This document shows, one piece after another, positions 46,536 to 58,883 of a DNA stretch of 64,000 bases. The stretch's first letter is position 1; the number at the start of each line of letters is the position of its first letter. The notes beneath the pieces are model-generated. The model was not told the origin of the DNA and did no database searches. It was given only the letters and a program-made list of their open reading frames with translations. A program made the translations under genes and the position numbers. Source of the DNA: Nautilus pompilius (taxonomy: Eukaryota; Mollusca; Cephalopoda; Nautilida; Nautilidae); assembly GCA_018389105.1 (NCBI GenBank), contig JACATO010001547.1, positions 38,501-102,500 on the forward strand, written 5' to 3'.

Positions 46536-49500
46536 ACATTTCTATGCTTCTGTCTTCCACCTCTGGAAGAGTTTTTCTGACTTTCAGACCTCCCAAAAAA
46601 GGGGCCTGATAGGGTCGATTGTCTTTTTGGAGCTCTTCCGCCCCCGTTAGATTCATTTCAAAATAGAAATCATAGACGAACCGCTCACTTCCGGTAACAC
46701 TGTCATCAGTGCTTTCAATAAGGGACATCATTTTCTTTTGACTCCGTGCTGCGACTATGTTTAGAAACTCCTCCGTCATCCGTTCTCGCCGTAGAATATC
46801 GCTGGCATAAACGGGCGAGTGGCGGACACAAGTGACTGACGATGTCCCATCGCCGGCGCACTACCATTTCCTTCGGTCGCGGATATTACAACCCGCTTGA
46901 TGGCGCTATTACAAGGAGCGTGCGAGGAAACAGTAAAGCTTTCCGGTTGATGAACCATCTCTAAATGCAGTCCGATTTTGATGAGAGCTGGCAGAAATCA
47001 TTCTCCTCATCAAAAGAAAACAAAATAATAGCAGAATGCCGAAATATTTACTTTAATAGGATGTGAGAAAAGCGTTTATTCTTCTTTAAACCAGGCAGAG
47101 AAGAAGTAAAAATGAAAACGTAGTAAACGGTCAATGCTTTTTTTAAAATTTGCTAACTAAAATTAAAGAGCAATTGGTTTCATGTATATTATTACGAAAT
47201 AATATGCAAAATAATCTGCAATGCTTGTCAGATGATGCAATCGTACCTAGTTCATTACGTGGATGAGTAATAAACGTCTGGATTTCCGTTGTTTGAATAA
47301 CTTTGAAGAAGCTCGATGTTTTGATTTTATTTGACAATGGAATTCTAAACATTGAATTACTGTATAGTTTTCTCTTGGTAGAGAAACGAAGATGCTCGAG
47401 CGAAGAGTTGCAGTAATGGCATCTGGTGGAAATCCTTCTCAGGCCGTTCATCTCGATTTTGTACAATATAAAATAATGGTACCATCAGCTTTGCACGCTG
47501 AGATGGCACCTAAATTCAAAATAAGACAGTAATCCATTTGAAATAAATAAATTCAGAGGAATAACTAAGACTACAATGTTTTAACTGATGCGATGTGCTT
47601 TTAAAAGATGTAAAAACCCAATTATTTTGATAATAAAGAAATATGAGGCTGTATCGATTTTATGTTGTTTTTTTTTTTTCTTCAATGTTTGGACAAAGTT
47701 TTCTTTGTTGTCGGCATATCATTGTAGTCACTATGTCGTAGAAATCGTTAGGCGGCCCTCGCCTGACCATTTTATTTTGTAACAAATCCTTTTTCTTCTA
47801 AGTGTTATTTTAGTAGCCAAACAGATGACAGATAATCAGTATGGGACCACGTCTTGATCGTAAGGAAGAAGTGGTGGTGTTCACTGCAACACCATTTAAA
47901 GCAAAGTCCACGGTCACGACCACCTCGTTGTCGAGAAATATAGAACGTGAGGGGGGGGCTTAGTTTTAGACCTTTATTTCTAGTGTTTAGACCTTTATTC
48001 GGACTCATATCCCTGAAACCGTTCGTTGATGGCGCTTTCGGCGTAAGTTCATCTGTTTGAACAGCCGTCTCGCAGTCGCGGCGGGGGGGGGTCGGTCTTA
48101 CTAAACGCCACCAGTTTATGCCTTGCTGTTTCCACAGTACTATTATTACTGCCCAAAGTGAAAGTGATCTCGCCGCGCGTAGTAAGGGGGGCTCTCTTTC
48201 GGGACAACAGTCTTCACTTTACGAATGTTTTCATCGACGGCAGTGGTCAGGCCTGACTCAGGGAATCCGTCATCCTCCGTCATTCCACTTCCCTAAAGTG
48301 CGTTCACCATTTAATAGTCATGCTTGTTAGTGTAGAAATTTCTGCGCCACACCGTTTGGTTAACCCCTCGTAGGTTTAGGACCCCTGGCCGCCTCTTTTT
48401 TTCGTGATTACTCCCTGTTCCACTACAGCGCTCGCACCTGCAGTCTACCATTTTAGATCGCTATTAACGACGCCCGCCGTGCAGGGTGGGGGGAGGGGGT
48501 AAGGGTTAGGGTTAGCACTGGCGCCCTCTCTCAGAAATAAAGTCCGTTTGCATCTTATAGACAGTAAATTCAACAGAGCATCTGAAAAACTGATGAGAAA
48601 CCAATCACTTTTCTGTCTGTTCTCTTTCTATGACGTATAACCGAGTAGCGCGCACTGCACATTTATGACGCAAGAGATGTCTGTGTTATTCGTGGCACGA
48701 CAGCTAAGGCGTTATCCACACGTGTTTTGAAAACCATCTCAATTTTTGAATTTACTGATTTATGTTATTGAAATTAATGATACGGATGTGTACATAAATG
48801 ATTTTACTTATACGATTAATAAAATTTTTCCCAGCAGTTTTCGGGAGACCTTCTTTTTAAGGTTAGACAAGCTCGCATCCCTTCGCCAGCGTAGCGCCTT
48901 GGTTATCTCCCTTTATATTAAAAATAAGCAGTGGTGAATGCTGAAAGTTTAAACCAAGATTAACTTATACGATAACGCGGTTGTTAGTAAAACAATACAT
49001 AACCATTTAAGCGTAAAGCGATACTATCCGTCGTTGTAGCGCGGCCTTCCGCTGTGGGGGATCGCGGAGGGATTTCTCGCCAATCGAGAATCGAAACGGG
49101 GGGGGGGGATTTTGTCACACGTGACTTTAATTATACTAGAATTTGTTGACGGATCGCCTTGCCCCGCTTAGTCGGCTAATGAACACCATAGTACAAATAA
49201 AGTGCGGGCACGTGGTAGCAATCAGCAACGTCACGCGGAGCGCGGTGCGAAACCGACACCGGAGAGGAACTACGAAACCGCGGCGGAAGAGGGGGGGCGC
49301 GAGTTGAAAGCACCCCGGGAACTCTCCATTCGGCGTCCTCACCTCTTGCGTTTCACAGGTCCTGCTGCTTGACCAAACTTTCGGGTGGCGGAGGATCGCG
49401 TCACGCCACCGGCTCCTTCCGCCGGGCAGGTGGCCGGCGGCCGGACAGCAAGTGCGGCCTCCCACGTGGGATTGAGTGGCGTGGCTGCCGATAGTTGCGA

Positions 49501-52094
49501 AAAGATGAATGACGCCGAGGCAGGGGGTGATGGTCAGAACGCGCGCTGCTCCGCGTGTGGCGCGCGAGAGCCCACTCTTTGGTCTTTTCAAGAAAAAGTA
49601 GCTCTTTAAATAAGCGAGTAAGATTTTAGTTAATTAATTAATGGTTTGTTGTTGTTGTTTTTTTGGCGTGTTGGCGGAGTTTGAGAACTGATATTTCATA
49701 CCGCGACTGGTCTCCTGCTCCGTGCAACGGTGGGATGGCAATGGAGCGCGTGTTGTTCAAAAGTCTAAACCAAATAAAATAATATAGAAAAAAACAACAC
49801 GAAACCAGTAAATAAAGTTGACTAAAGTCTATCTTTGCCTGGCGTTTGCTGATAACTGGGGGGGGGGCTTTTCTGTGATATCATTAACGTATTTTTGTTT
49901 ATTCTGTATCCTCGGGAATTCAGCTTTAAAAATACTACTTCTATACCTTTATTTGGCAGATTATCTCCCTTAGTTTGGACGACACGAAATTCGTGGATCG
50001 ATCCGTCGGTTGGCAATGTCGGCGATCTTCCGCCGTGTCCGTAGTCTCTTCTTCATTTCCGGTTGACCACCCCGCCAACTTCCGGTCGGGGTGTGGGTAG
50101 AGCTAAGTTTCCTGTGGGAATCGAATAAGGTATTTCTCAATTGAACAAACAGCAAAAAAATTAACTTGTTGTTATTATTACTGCATCAATTTTACACGGA
50201 TGGCAGAAATTAGCGCATCATTCAAAGTTTATTGGTACTGCGACCCATCTACTGTCCAACCATCTGTTGTTTATAATTTGTCATTTATGTATTAAAAAAA
50301 TACAGCAACATCTACGTTTATTGCTGTCCAACGCCCTCTTCTCTATAGTTACAGCTTCACGACGAATTACTTCATTAGGGAACTTCCTTTACAGAGGCCT
50401 CCTATGAACATCCCTTTTTGTGGCTATATGTGTATTATTTACCTTGTAACGTTATTTTTTTTTGGATTTATGACCAGAGATTTTTGTGTCAGTTTGAAGT
50501 GGAAACCCCTTTTCTAGAATTAAAAAAGAAATTATATTAATTCTTTTTTTTCTTCCCGCAGTGTTATAATAACAAAGTTAGTGTGAGATACAGGAAAGTC
50601 TGCAGTTGTAATGGGATTTTGTTTCTCCGGGTTCAAGTCTTTAACTCTCTGATTGCCTCGAACAATGTACATAAAGAAAAACATTCGCCATCGAAGACGA
50701 GAAGAATCAGCGCAACCTAATCCAGCGAGAGAAAGGAGTTTGCGGTTATCGGTCAACAACAGCGGCTTTTCTATGTCCGGTCCATCACTTTCTTCCTGCA
50801 GCTCAGGCCTGCCGCATTCATCATAAAGACGGCGATGCAGGGATGAGAGATCGTACATCCCGTGTGAGCACCACGGACTTCTGGCTCTTTGATACTGTCC
50901 CCCCCGGAGAACACGTCACACTTTCGTCCGTCTACTGCGTGACTTCTGTCTCCTCGTCCATCGTTACGATCGAAAACAACTGCGGGCTTCTTCTCGGAGT
51001 TCAATGAAATCTTGCGAAGGACTAGTCTACAGAAAATGGTTCAATAAGGGGGGGATTCTGATGTATAAGTCCTTTTTAATCTCATTTTTACAAAAAGACA
51101 AAAAAAAATTAACAATGGAAGATGACTATATCCCAACGACAGAGATGTGCAAGGGCGCCTCTCAAAGACGACGATTTCGATCTAGTTGGTATCACAGCAT
51201 AATCTCTCTACGTCACTATTTGCCACGACCCCCTCCCCTCCCCATGGTCACGCGGTCCCCGACCCACCCACGCCCCCCGGGGGGAGGTCGGCAATCAGTC
51301 GAGCAAAAAATTGGTTAAGAGAACAAAAAAAGGGGGGGACGAACTGGAGACGTCCATTTTAGTTTTTACCGGAGAATACAAATCTTTGTCATCGATCTAT
51401 CGATCGGACGGGTTGGAGACTGTATATCCCCCCACCTGTATGGTAATCACGTGGCGTCCAGATTCAGAAAAGAGCCGGGGCGAGGCCGAATTTGATTAAA
51501 GCAGAGGACCGTTTTACGCAAACACCCCACACCCCCCACCACATTAAGCGAGAATTCACGTGGGTCGATGGATTTACTATTCTGTTGCCCGGTCCGCCAG
51601 AAATGGGGCGACCGTTTAACGATTCTCCTGGTGAAGTAGCCGGAAAATGGGTTTCTGTTGCTTTGTTTTACTGTTTTCCTTTATTACGAAGAAGCTCAGC
51701 GGCTCGCAGATGTTCAGCCTGGGACTTAGACCTTCGGTCCCACCCGTTGTTTTAACAGACCAACAGACGATGTTTCCTTCGAAATTCGTTCGGACGATAA
51801 TTACAGTTTCATGTGGTGTTCAACCTTCATCACAAATGAATCTTCGTTAAAGCTGTACCTTCGGTGCTTTCTCCCTTTTGTTGTCTTTTTTTTTAAACGC
51901 CCTAAATTCCCCGCGACTTTCTCATCCACTGAGAAGGGCCGCCCGGACTTGAGTCCGTTGGCACGGAATCTCTTTGAACAAATTCACCGTACAATTTACC
52001 CTGCGCTAGTTACTTATTCCTGCGTACAGAAATAGCAAAAGCATCAATTGGAAACTAACTGTATTCTAAAAGGTCTTTGTAAACAAACGTCGAA
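46536..52094. other. Intergenic sequence, no gene recognised
   Basis: The 81-codon minus frame at 46534-46779 may be the N-terminal extension of the hAT-like relic. TTATCTCCC occurs at 48903-48911 and 49961-49969. A GC-rich patch at 49.1-49.6 kb gives overlapping frames on both strands (151 and 74 codons) with no recognisable domain. Minus-strand frames at 50532-51004 likewise match nothing I know. A short GGTTAGGGTTAG at about 48503 is too small to be a telomeric array. Confidence 0.45.
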
Positions 52095-52345
52095 AACGCA
52101 CCACTTAGATTCCGCCGGTCGGCCGGTTACCCAAGACAGTAACGCCCATCCGGATACAGAACCGGCGTTGCAGGATCATCTCGATCTTCCACAAGATGTA
52201 ACCCGGCGTCCGGTCCCGCGAGAATCGCGTCAATGTCAGCAAAACGTATACCGAACCATCTCCGGCAGCCCGACTTATTGCAGAGCTTCGGGAGATCTCC
52301 GCCAGGCTCGCATCCTTCCATCTGCTGCAAGCAAAACTAACTGTC
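52095..52345 (-). pseudogene. Possible Tc1-type helix-turn-helix fragment
   Basis: On the minus strand one frame reads RWKDASLAEISRSSAISRAA. Another reads GTGRRVTS, then after one more shift VEDR. The order fits the N-terminal DNA-binding region of some Tc1 transposases (G-x-S-x-x-E-I-A-R-x-x-x-V-S-x-x-V ... G-x-GRRRVTT-x-x-EDR). No catalytic region follows. The similarity is short and needs two frame changes, so this is tentative. Confidence 0.4.
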
Positions 52346-52979
52346 AATTCTTATTTCAGTTTGCAGGGATGTTTACCGCTCTCTTGTAACCTCTATCTCA
52401 CAATTTCTGTTATCATCTATTCTGTTGCAATTATTCGTGTGTTGAAATACTCTTGAGTAATTCCGTTTCTCTCTTTTTAAACTTATTTACATGATTTTAA
52501 TATATATATATATAAAGAGAATATATCCACCCTATCGCTATGTTTGTATTGCAAATTTATACATGGAATGATAATTATGCATGCATTTACTTTTAACATT
52601 GAATCTTAATCATCGATGAGTGTAAGGTAGTGAGTACGCAGTGGTTGGCTTGGAGGGGGGAGGAGGAGAAGCAGCCGATAGATGCGAGAATTGTTCACCT
52701 CTCTGACAGAGTCTGTTGTACATCTTTCTGTAGCCTTGTCAAAAGATGAAATATTTCGGAGCCAGTTCAACGAAAAACTAACTGCTCACGAGATAACTAA
52801 GATTTTCCGTTTTGAGAGTCGTTTCTCCCCTTTCCATTTGTCAAAAAACTTTAATTATGTTACGTAATTTTTTCCCCCCTTTATAATAACTTATAAAAAT
52901 GTTGGCGAACTTTCCTCTTTTATTGGTAAATCGCACCAATGATAATTCACCGTTGTTGTTCCATATGCTCTTTCGAATA
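52346..52979. other. AT-rich intergenic sequence
   Basis: A (TA)n run near 52505; otherwise nothing recognised. Confidence 0.5.
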
Positions 52980-54104
52980 CAGTATTGTGCAGATTAATGT
53001 GAACAGAAAACAAAGATACACATTAAAAACAATGAGAGTTTATTAAATATTATTTTTTGCAATAAATAAGCATGTTGTGCAAAGCATTATTGCGACATCT
53101 TTTGATATTAGACTTGTCGTTCAGATTCTGCCCAAGCGACTATATCCTTGTCAGTCATCAGATTCAGACGCAGGATACCTGCCCTTTCTGTGTTTAAGAG
53201 TTGACTATGGACACTACACCAGGGAGAAATCTAAAATAATCGCCTTAAAAGAACACGCATCTCTCACACAAGAAATCTCCGATGAAGTCAAAGTTAATGT
53301 GGGAAGGGGTCAATAGGATTATTAAGAAACAAGCCACGGGTTCAGTATCCTCCCCCATCAAGGAAAGGTAAAATGCGGATGAAGACGGAAAACATCACTC
53401 AGAGATGATGCAAAATTAATAGGAATGAGCGAGTGGGATCCCAGAAAAACTAGTGACGTTCTTAATCAGCCTTTAGCAGCAGCGGCTGTCCAAGTATCAA
53501 CGTCACCTGTAAGACGTCGTTGAATGCTTGAGATGCGGCGCCAAGCCAAGAAATCTAGACAAAAAAATTGCCAGCTAAAATAGTGAAGAAAAAACGGTAC
53601 GCATAAGATCAGAAATATTCTGGTTGGTTCAAAGAAGTCTGGTGCAGTGCGTTATTCAGATGAGAATAATTTTCTTATTCGAGATGTTGATTTGTATGCC
53701 ATTTACTTGGTAAACCCACAGCCACTTTGCCCTACAATCAAACTGTGTGGTGTCCGGAAAAGATAATATTCTAGGTTTGTTTTTCTGCACGACACACTGG
53801 CTCATTGGTGGTGCCTACGCAAGACAAGAAGAATAGTAAGAAATATACTGAGGTTTCAAAACAGTGTCAACTGCTTACATTGGCCAGGAAACTCGCCAGA
53901 TCTAAACCCAATCAAAAATGTGTGCTGTATGTAAGACTCGACTTCGAAAACTGAATTGTAGAACTAAAGGAAAGAAATGATTGAATCTGTCATCGAAGTC
54001 TGATTTCAGTATTAATTGTTTGCTCCAATCTCCAAAACATATGCTGTTTACTAAAAAAATCTCTCTTTTTTTTCATCCCGTTCACATTAATTTTTATAAT
54101 AGTG
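52980..54104 (+). mobile_element. Complete but dead Tc1 element with TIRs and TA target duplication
   Basis: The left end CAGTATTGTGCAG...ATTAATGTGAAC (52980-53004) is matched by the reverse complement of the right end (54080-54104) at about 20 of 25 positions. Each end is flanked by the dinucleotide TA (52978-52979 and 54105-54106), the normal Tc1/mariner target duplication. The element is about 1.1 kb, a typical Tc1 size, and contains a transposase relic in the same orientation. This is the best-delimited transposon in the window. Confidence 0.9.
53200..54030 (+). pseudogene. Tc1 transposase relic (DD34E type), catalytically broken
   Basis: In order: TREKSKIIALKEHASLTQEI (about 53219-53280, first helix-turn-helix), VNRIIKKQATGSVS, RDDAKLIGMSEWDPRKTS, and VSTSPVRRRL (second helix-turn-helix). 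Next is YSDENNF (first catalytic Asp codon at 53659-53661), then FSARHTGSLV, and finally LHWPGNSPDLNPIKN (about 53875-53925). The family normally has NPIEN, so here the third catalytic Glu is Lys. The segment of about 45 residues that should hold the second Asp (QQDLAPC-like) is deleted between YTEVSKQ and LHWPGNS. There are several frameshifts and stops. All three states of decay (deletion, substitution, frameshift) show it is inactive. Confidence 0.9.
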
Positions 54105-54106
54105 TA

Positions 54107-54904
54107 GTTTTGAAATCCCGTTAACTCTGTGGTCTCCGTGATGGCGAAGTTATCGTTCCTAGTTAATTCGTGAAGCCTGGGAAAGGTTTGAGTTTAAGAG
54201 AGCAGGATACAGTTGATCGACCGACAGCCGATGCGGTTATTTAGTTGATATTATTTATTTTTACATTTCTAATTTCTTAATTTTATATTTTTTTTCCGTT
54301 TCTACAAGATTGCTTTGAATATATTTCGGTCTTCCCTCGCTCAAGTGACTTTCTTGCACGCTCTTCCTATTTAACTCGACTGATTCACTCTTTGGTAAAT
54401 GTAAATAAATAAGTGGAAATGGAGTTATCGCCCTTTCAGCGTTCGTCCTCGCTACGACGTTCAATTCGTACACACAAAAAAAAAAATCGATAGATTTGTT
54501 CTGTTGTGATCAAACAGCAGACCAGTTCTACTACTAGTAGTAATACAACAAAAACAGAAAAGGGGACACTTGTCGGGTACTGCTTAATTGCTGGCAGGAG
54601 CGGCTGAGACTACCGGATGGTCGAAACGGCTAATGCTGGAATGGGAGCACTGGGAACTTCGATCTCACTCTTTCAGATAAACTTCTGTGTAGTAGTTACC
54701 GGTTATAACGATCGCTTATTATCAGGGTAAATGGCAGCAAGAGGCCAGGGAGTACACGAGAAAATGAGAGGGGATTTTTATCCCTAGAGTTCTAAAGTGT
54801 GTGCCGGTCGCAAAAGGTGGCATACCCGCTCCATTAGGCTAACGACTTTCTGCTTAACCCCTTCCGGCTTGAGCTTGTCTGGCCAGGACGACATGACATG
54901 ACGT
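54107..54904 (+). other. Intergenic sequence with a possible SINE head
   Basis: At 54611-54680 TGGTCGAAACGGCTAATG fits the A box consensus and, 40 bases on, ACTTCGATCTC weakly resembles a B box. It may be a decayed tRNA-derived SINE. Nothing else recognised. Confidence 0.35.
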
Positions 54905-55985
54905 TATCTGACAAGGGGAGACCACCCGACTTTCAAAAAAAAATTTACTAAAACTAATTTATCCTCAGCGCAAGTAGTATAGGACTAGACCAAACACTGA
55001 ATTCCAATACCGCAGAAACAAGAAAACTAGAAGATGGGGTCTTACTAAGCCATCTCTATAAACTTGAATGACTTTAAAGTATTTACCAAAATGATGAGCT
55101 GAAGGCTAGTGCATGCAGTATGTTTGTTTATCGAAGCTTGGCTAGGATAAATGTGCAAAGATAACAATAAAAAAAGAACACCAAGTTTTCTTGTCAAATA
55201 TCAGTCGGGAAAGACAAACATAATACAGGATCTAGAGATAGACAACAAGCATGTGTATCTAAGTATTGGTGAGAGAAGAGACATACAAGACAAGAAGCGA
55301 AGTGAAGGACTCATCAGAGTATACGAACAAAGATTAAAGAAATTCCTCAAAACGAAACTCTTCGCAAAGAACAAGGTCGTCGTCTCCAACAGCCTGGCTA
55401 CATGCCCGTCCTGGCGTAGTCGTTTAGCGTAGTTGACTGAAACAGAGCAAAAATGCAGGTAATAGGCACTTATATAAGAAAAGGGTTCAGTGGGTATAAA
55501 GCGCATCACAAATGCAAACGCCAAAGGAGATGATAAAAGATCGCTAATAGTCGAAGAACAAGTAAACAAAACAACCAATCTACCCTTCTGAGAAATGCAC
55601 CTAAGAAAAGGACAGAAGATATATGGCAGGTGTGGAAAAGTGGGGACATTATCCTTTTGGAAAAGAAAGAAGTAAAGTTGATGTTGCCTGTCTCTTTGAT
55701 GCGAGTTCCCAAGAGTAGACAGCAGGAAAAGATCCGAAAATATGGCCTGCCGGCCGGCTGCCAATCTAAGAACATCCTCTGGAGATGCACCAGAACAGAG
55801 ACGAGTAATTCCAGCGATTTCTTTTGGCGCAACTGGCTCAGTCAGCGACGACCTGAAATAGCTAGAAAAAAAAAAATTGATTCGCTCTGCAAACAGCACA
55901 GCGAAGAGGAATCATCGTCATCATCGCGAAGCAAACAGCCCTGTCCACTAATAATACCTGACAAAATCATTGGTTAGCTTTAGCC
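54905..55985 (+). pseudogene. R2/NeSL-like non-LTR retrotransposon RT relic
   Basis: Blocks of a reverse transcriptase family common in invertebrate genomes appear in order. They are QGE (about 54912, for the FQGDSLSP box), NLNDFKVFTK at 55061 onward (the YMDDLKL-AK catalytic box, with Tyr-Met-Asp-Asp decayed to Asn-Leu-Asn-Asp) and DKCAKITIKK (55146-55175). Then come IIQDLEIDNKHVYLSI, YEQRLKKFLKTKLFAKNKV and NSLA (55225-55400). Near the far end are SSDFFWRN and, in another frame, IIVIIAKQTALST (55911-55949), matching the ESLI-AAQ-QAL-T block. At least five frame changes and stops separate them. No 5' DNA-binding domain or 3' end was recognised. The clade label rests on remembered annotation of similar proteins and is the least certain part. 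Confidence 0.7.
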
Positions 55986-56225
55986 GAAGGAATTTTTTGG
56001 GGGTGGTTGGCTTTTGTTATCGGCACCTCCGAGAAGTAGTTTGCATGCCACTTTTAATAATTTGGAAGCAAAGAAAAATATCAGCGTCGGGTGATGAACT
56101 TCACTAAGAAAAAAATGTTTAGAAATGCTGGAGACTATTTTCACGTTGACTTTTTACATGGAATTTACTCTTTTTTTACATGTAGTGCTATGTAACTACC
56201 ACTTAATGGTTTTGTTTCTCTCTGG
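55986..56225. other. Left flank of the 34-bp satellite
   Basis: No copy of the GTAATTCTTAATTAA terminal sequence was found here, unlike the right side of the array, so the left end of this element is missing or too diverged. Confidence 0.5.
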
Positions 56226-57586
56226 CATGTCATATATGACGCCAACTATAGCTCATCCATACGTCATATATGACGCCAACTATAGCTCATCCATACGTCA
56301 TATATGACGCCAACTATAGCTCATCAATACGTCATATATGACGCCAACTATAGCTAATCAATACGTCATATATGGCGCCAACTATAGCTCATCAATACGT
56401 CATATATGGCGCCAACTATAGCTAATCAATACGTCATATATGACGCCAACTATAGCTCATCCATACGTCATATATGACGTCATTTACACCTTATCAATAC
56501 GTCATATATGGCGCCAACTATAGCTAATCAATACGTCATATATGGCGCCAACTATAGCTCATCAATACGTCATATATGACGCCAACTATAGCTCATCAAA
56601 ACGTCATATATGGCGCCAACTATAGCTAATCAATACGTCATATATGGCGCCAACTATAGCTCATCAATACGACATATATGACGCCAACTATAGCTCATCC
56701 ATACGTCATATATGGCGCCAACTATAGCTAATCAATACGTCATATATGGCGCCAACTATAGCTCATCAATACGTCATATATGGCGCCAACTATAGCTAAT
56801 CAATACGTCATATATGGCGCCAACTATAGCTCATCAATACGACATATATGACGCCAACTATAGCTCATCAATACGTCATATATGGCGCCAACTATAGCTA
56901 ATCAATACGTCATATATGGCGCCAACTATAGCTCATCAATACGTCATATATGGCGCCAACTATAGCTAATCAATACGTCATATATGGCGCCAACTATAGC
57001 TCATCAATACGACATATATGACGCCAACTATAGCTCATCCATACGTCATATATGGCGCCAACTATAGCTAATCAATACGTCATATATGGCGCCAACTATA
57101 GCTCATCAATACGTCATATATGGCGCCAACTATAGCTAATCAATACGTCATATATGACGTCAATTATAGCTCAACAATACGTCATATATGACGCCATTTA
57201 CAGCTCATCCATACGTCATATATGACGTCAACTATAGCTAATCAATACGTCATATATGGCGCCAACTATAGCTCATCAATACGTCATATATGGCGCCAAC
57301 TATAGCTAATCAATACGTCATATATGACGTCAATTATAGCTCAACAATACGTCATGTATGACGCCAACTATAGCTCATCCATACGTCATATATGACGTCA
57401 TTTACACCTTATTAATACGTCATATATGACGCCAACTATAGCTCATCCATACGTCATATATGACGTCATTTACACCTTATCAATACGTCATATATGACGC
57501 CATTTACACCTTATCAATACGTCATATATGACGCCAACTATAGCTCATCAATACGTCATATATGACGTCAATTATAGCTCATATAT
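56226..57586. repeat. 34-bp satellite array, about 40 units, with 170-bp higher-order repeat
   Basis: Head-to-tail 34-base monomers each contain ACGTCATATATGACGCC (or TGGCGCC, or TGACGTC) followed by AACTATAGCTCAT or GCTAAT and C(A/C)AT. The 14-base CGTCATATATGACG is a perfect palindrome. A marked variant CGACATATATG recurs at 56671, 56841 and 57011, exactly 170 bases (five monomers) apart. The first two 170-base blocks differ at only one base. Monomers at the right are more diverged (TGACGTCATTTACACC). The ATTATAGCTCAT core is shared with the 35-base monomer at 60.2 kb. Confidence 0.97.
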
Positions 57587-57650
57587 AAGCTTAATTAAGA
57601 ATTTCTGGTTCTGTACCGAGTTACTATTGCAACATGTATTTCCAGGGGTC
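57587..57650. repeat. Right terminal repeat of the CREsat family beside the 34-bp array
   Basis: Directly after the last monomer comes TTAATTAAGAATTTCTGGTT. This matches the right end of the 60.1 kb element (TTAATTAAGAATTACTGGT) at the same position relative to the array. Outward similarity continues weakly to TTTCCAGGG near 57648. It indicates that this satellite also arose inside a member of the TIR element family. Confidence 0.7.
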
Positions 57651-58744
57651 TTTCTCAGATAAGTTTGATTTTAAATGTAAGGGAGATAATTAGCATTTAG
57701 TAGAATATTAATTATTTTTAAAAATTATTTATTTCGTAATTTTTTTTTTTTTGTCAGTCAACTTAAGAAAAATAGTATTAATTTGTATTAATTGTGTGCT
57801 GTCATACACTACGCTACGTTTTCGTATTCAGTACGGAAAATGACAAAAGGTTGAAAAGTAGTTGTTTCGACTATTTACCGCATGGTAAAGCCACCTTTTC
57901 TTCATCTTTTATTGTTTTAAAGAATACATAAAGAGCCGCAACCAACCCTCTCCGCTTTCCTACTCCAACTTCAACGTAGCGATGCGAGCTTTCCCGGAAG
58001 TGGGACTATGAGTGTTGACTCGCCGAATGCTGTGCTGCAGGCGTTGTTGCAATCGGCGGGTCGAATTACGGCGTTGCCGTGACAACGCGCGGAAAACTGT
58101 TTCGGGATACAAATCCGGACCGGTAATCAAGGGAGATAATCTCTGAGAGTTCAAGCCCCTGTTAATAAAAGCTGAACGATCAGATAATCAACGAGAAAAG
58201 AAATAAACAAACAGACCGCGCGCCAACGTCGGCCTTGGAGAAGTGAGTATTCACGCGTTGGTTAACGACTCTCCCCCCCATTTGTTCCTGGTAAAAATAT
58301 TAAATAAATAGTAAGTAAACAGTAAGCGGGTGGAAGACATCTTTCAACCATGACAAGTTTCCACATGACAGGCACCCAGTCGTCGGACACATGTCCCGGA
58401 TAAACTCCGCGTTTATACAGAATATGGTAACAATACAAATATGATTACTGAATTAAAAATATTTACGGGAGAACCTCTGACTGACTGAGTGACTGATTGG
58501 GAATGCTTGCTGTCTACGTGAAGCAGTAGATGTTTGAAAGGTGTTCTCCATATTCTTTTTTTTTATGCCGTTTGCTTTACCTTGAGTAATCCACACCTTT
58601 CTTTACCGGTTTCCTCCCCCTTCTTTTAAAATTCTTCGTCAGACTTCAGCTTACTTCTGGTATCCAGTTTGTTAACTTTGGATACCTAGAATACTTCTGT
58701 AACTATGTTCTTACTTCCATTTTATTAATAAATCAGATGAAATC

Positions 58745-58746
<2 letters not shown>
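57651..58746. other. Intergenic sequence with two copies of GGGAGATAA
   Basis: GGGAGATAA at 57681-57689 and 58131-58139, 450 bases apart in the same orientation. No gene recognised. Confidence 0.5.
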
Positions 58747-58834
<88 letters not shown>

Positions 58835-58883
58835 GTTATTGTTATTGTTGTTGTTGTTGTTGTTGTTGTTGTTATTATTATTA

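Noticed and set aside
48498..48516. GGTTAGGGTTAG resembling telomeric repeat
   Set aside because: Fewer than three TTAGGG units; expected by chance in a G-rich patch.
49136..49609. Overlapping 151- and 74-codon frames in GC-rich DNA, a possible CpG-island exon
   Set aside because: Both strands open together, as expected from base composition; no domain or splice context recognised.
50532..51004. Minus-strand frames with an MNAAG motif resembling pogo/CENP-B-type DDE proteins (CNAAG)
   Set aside because: The surrounding blocks (D-E-T/S-G and others) are absent; a four-residue match is not enough.
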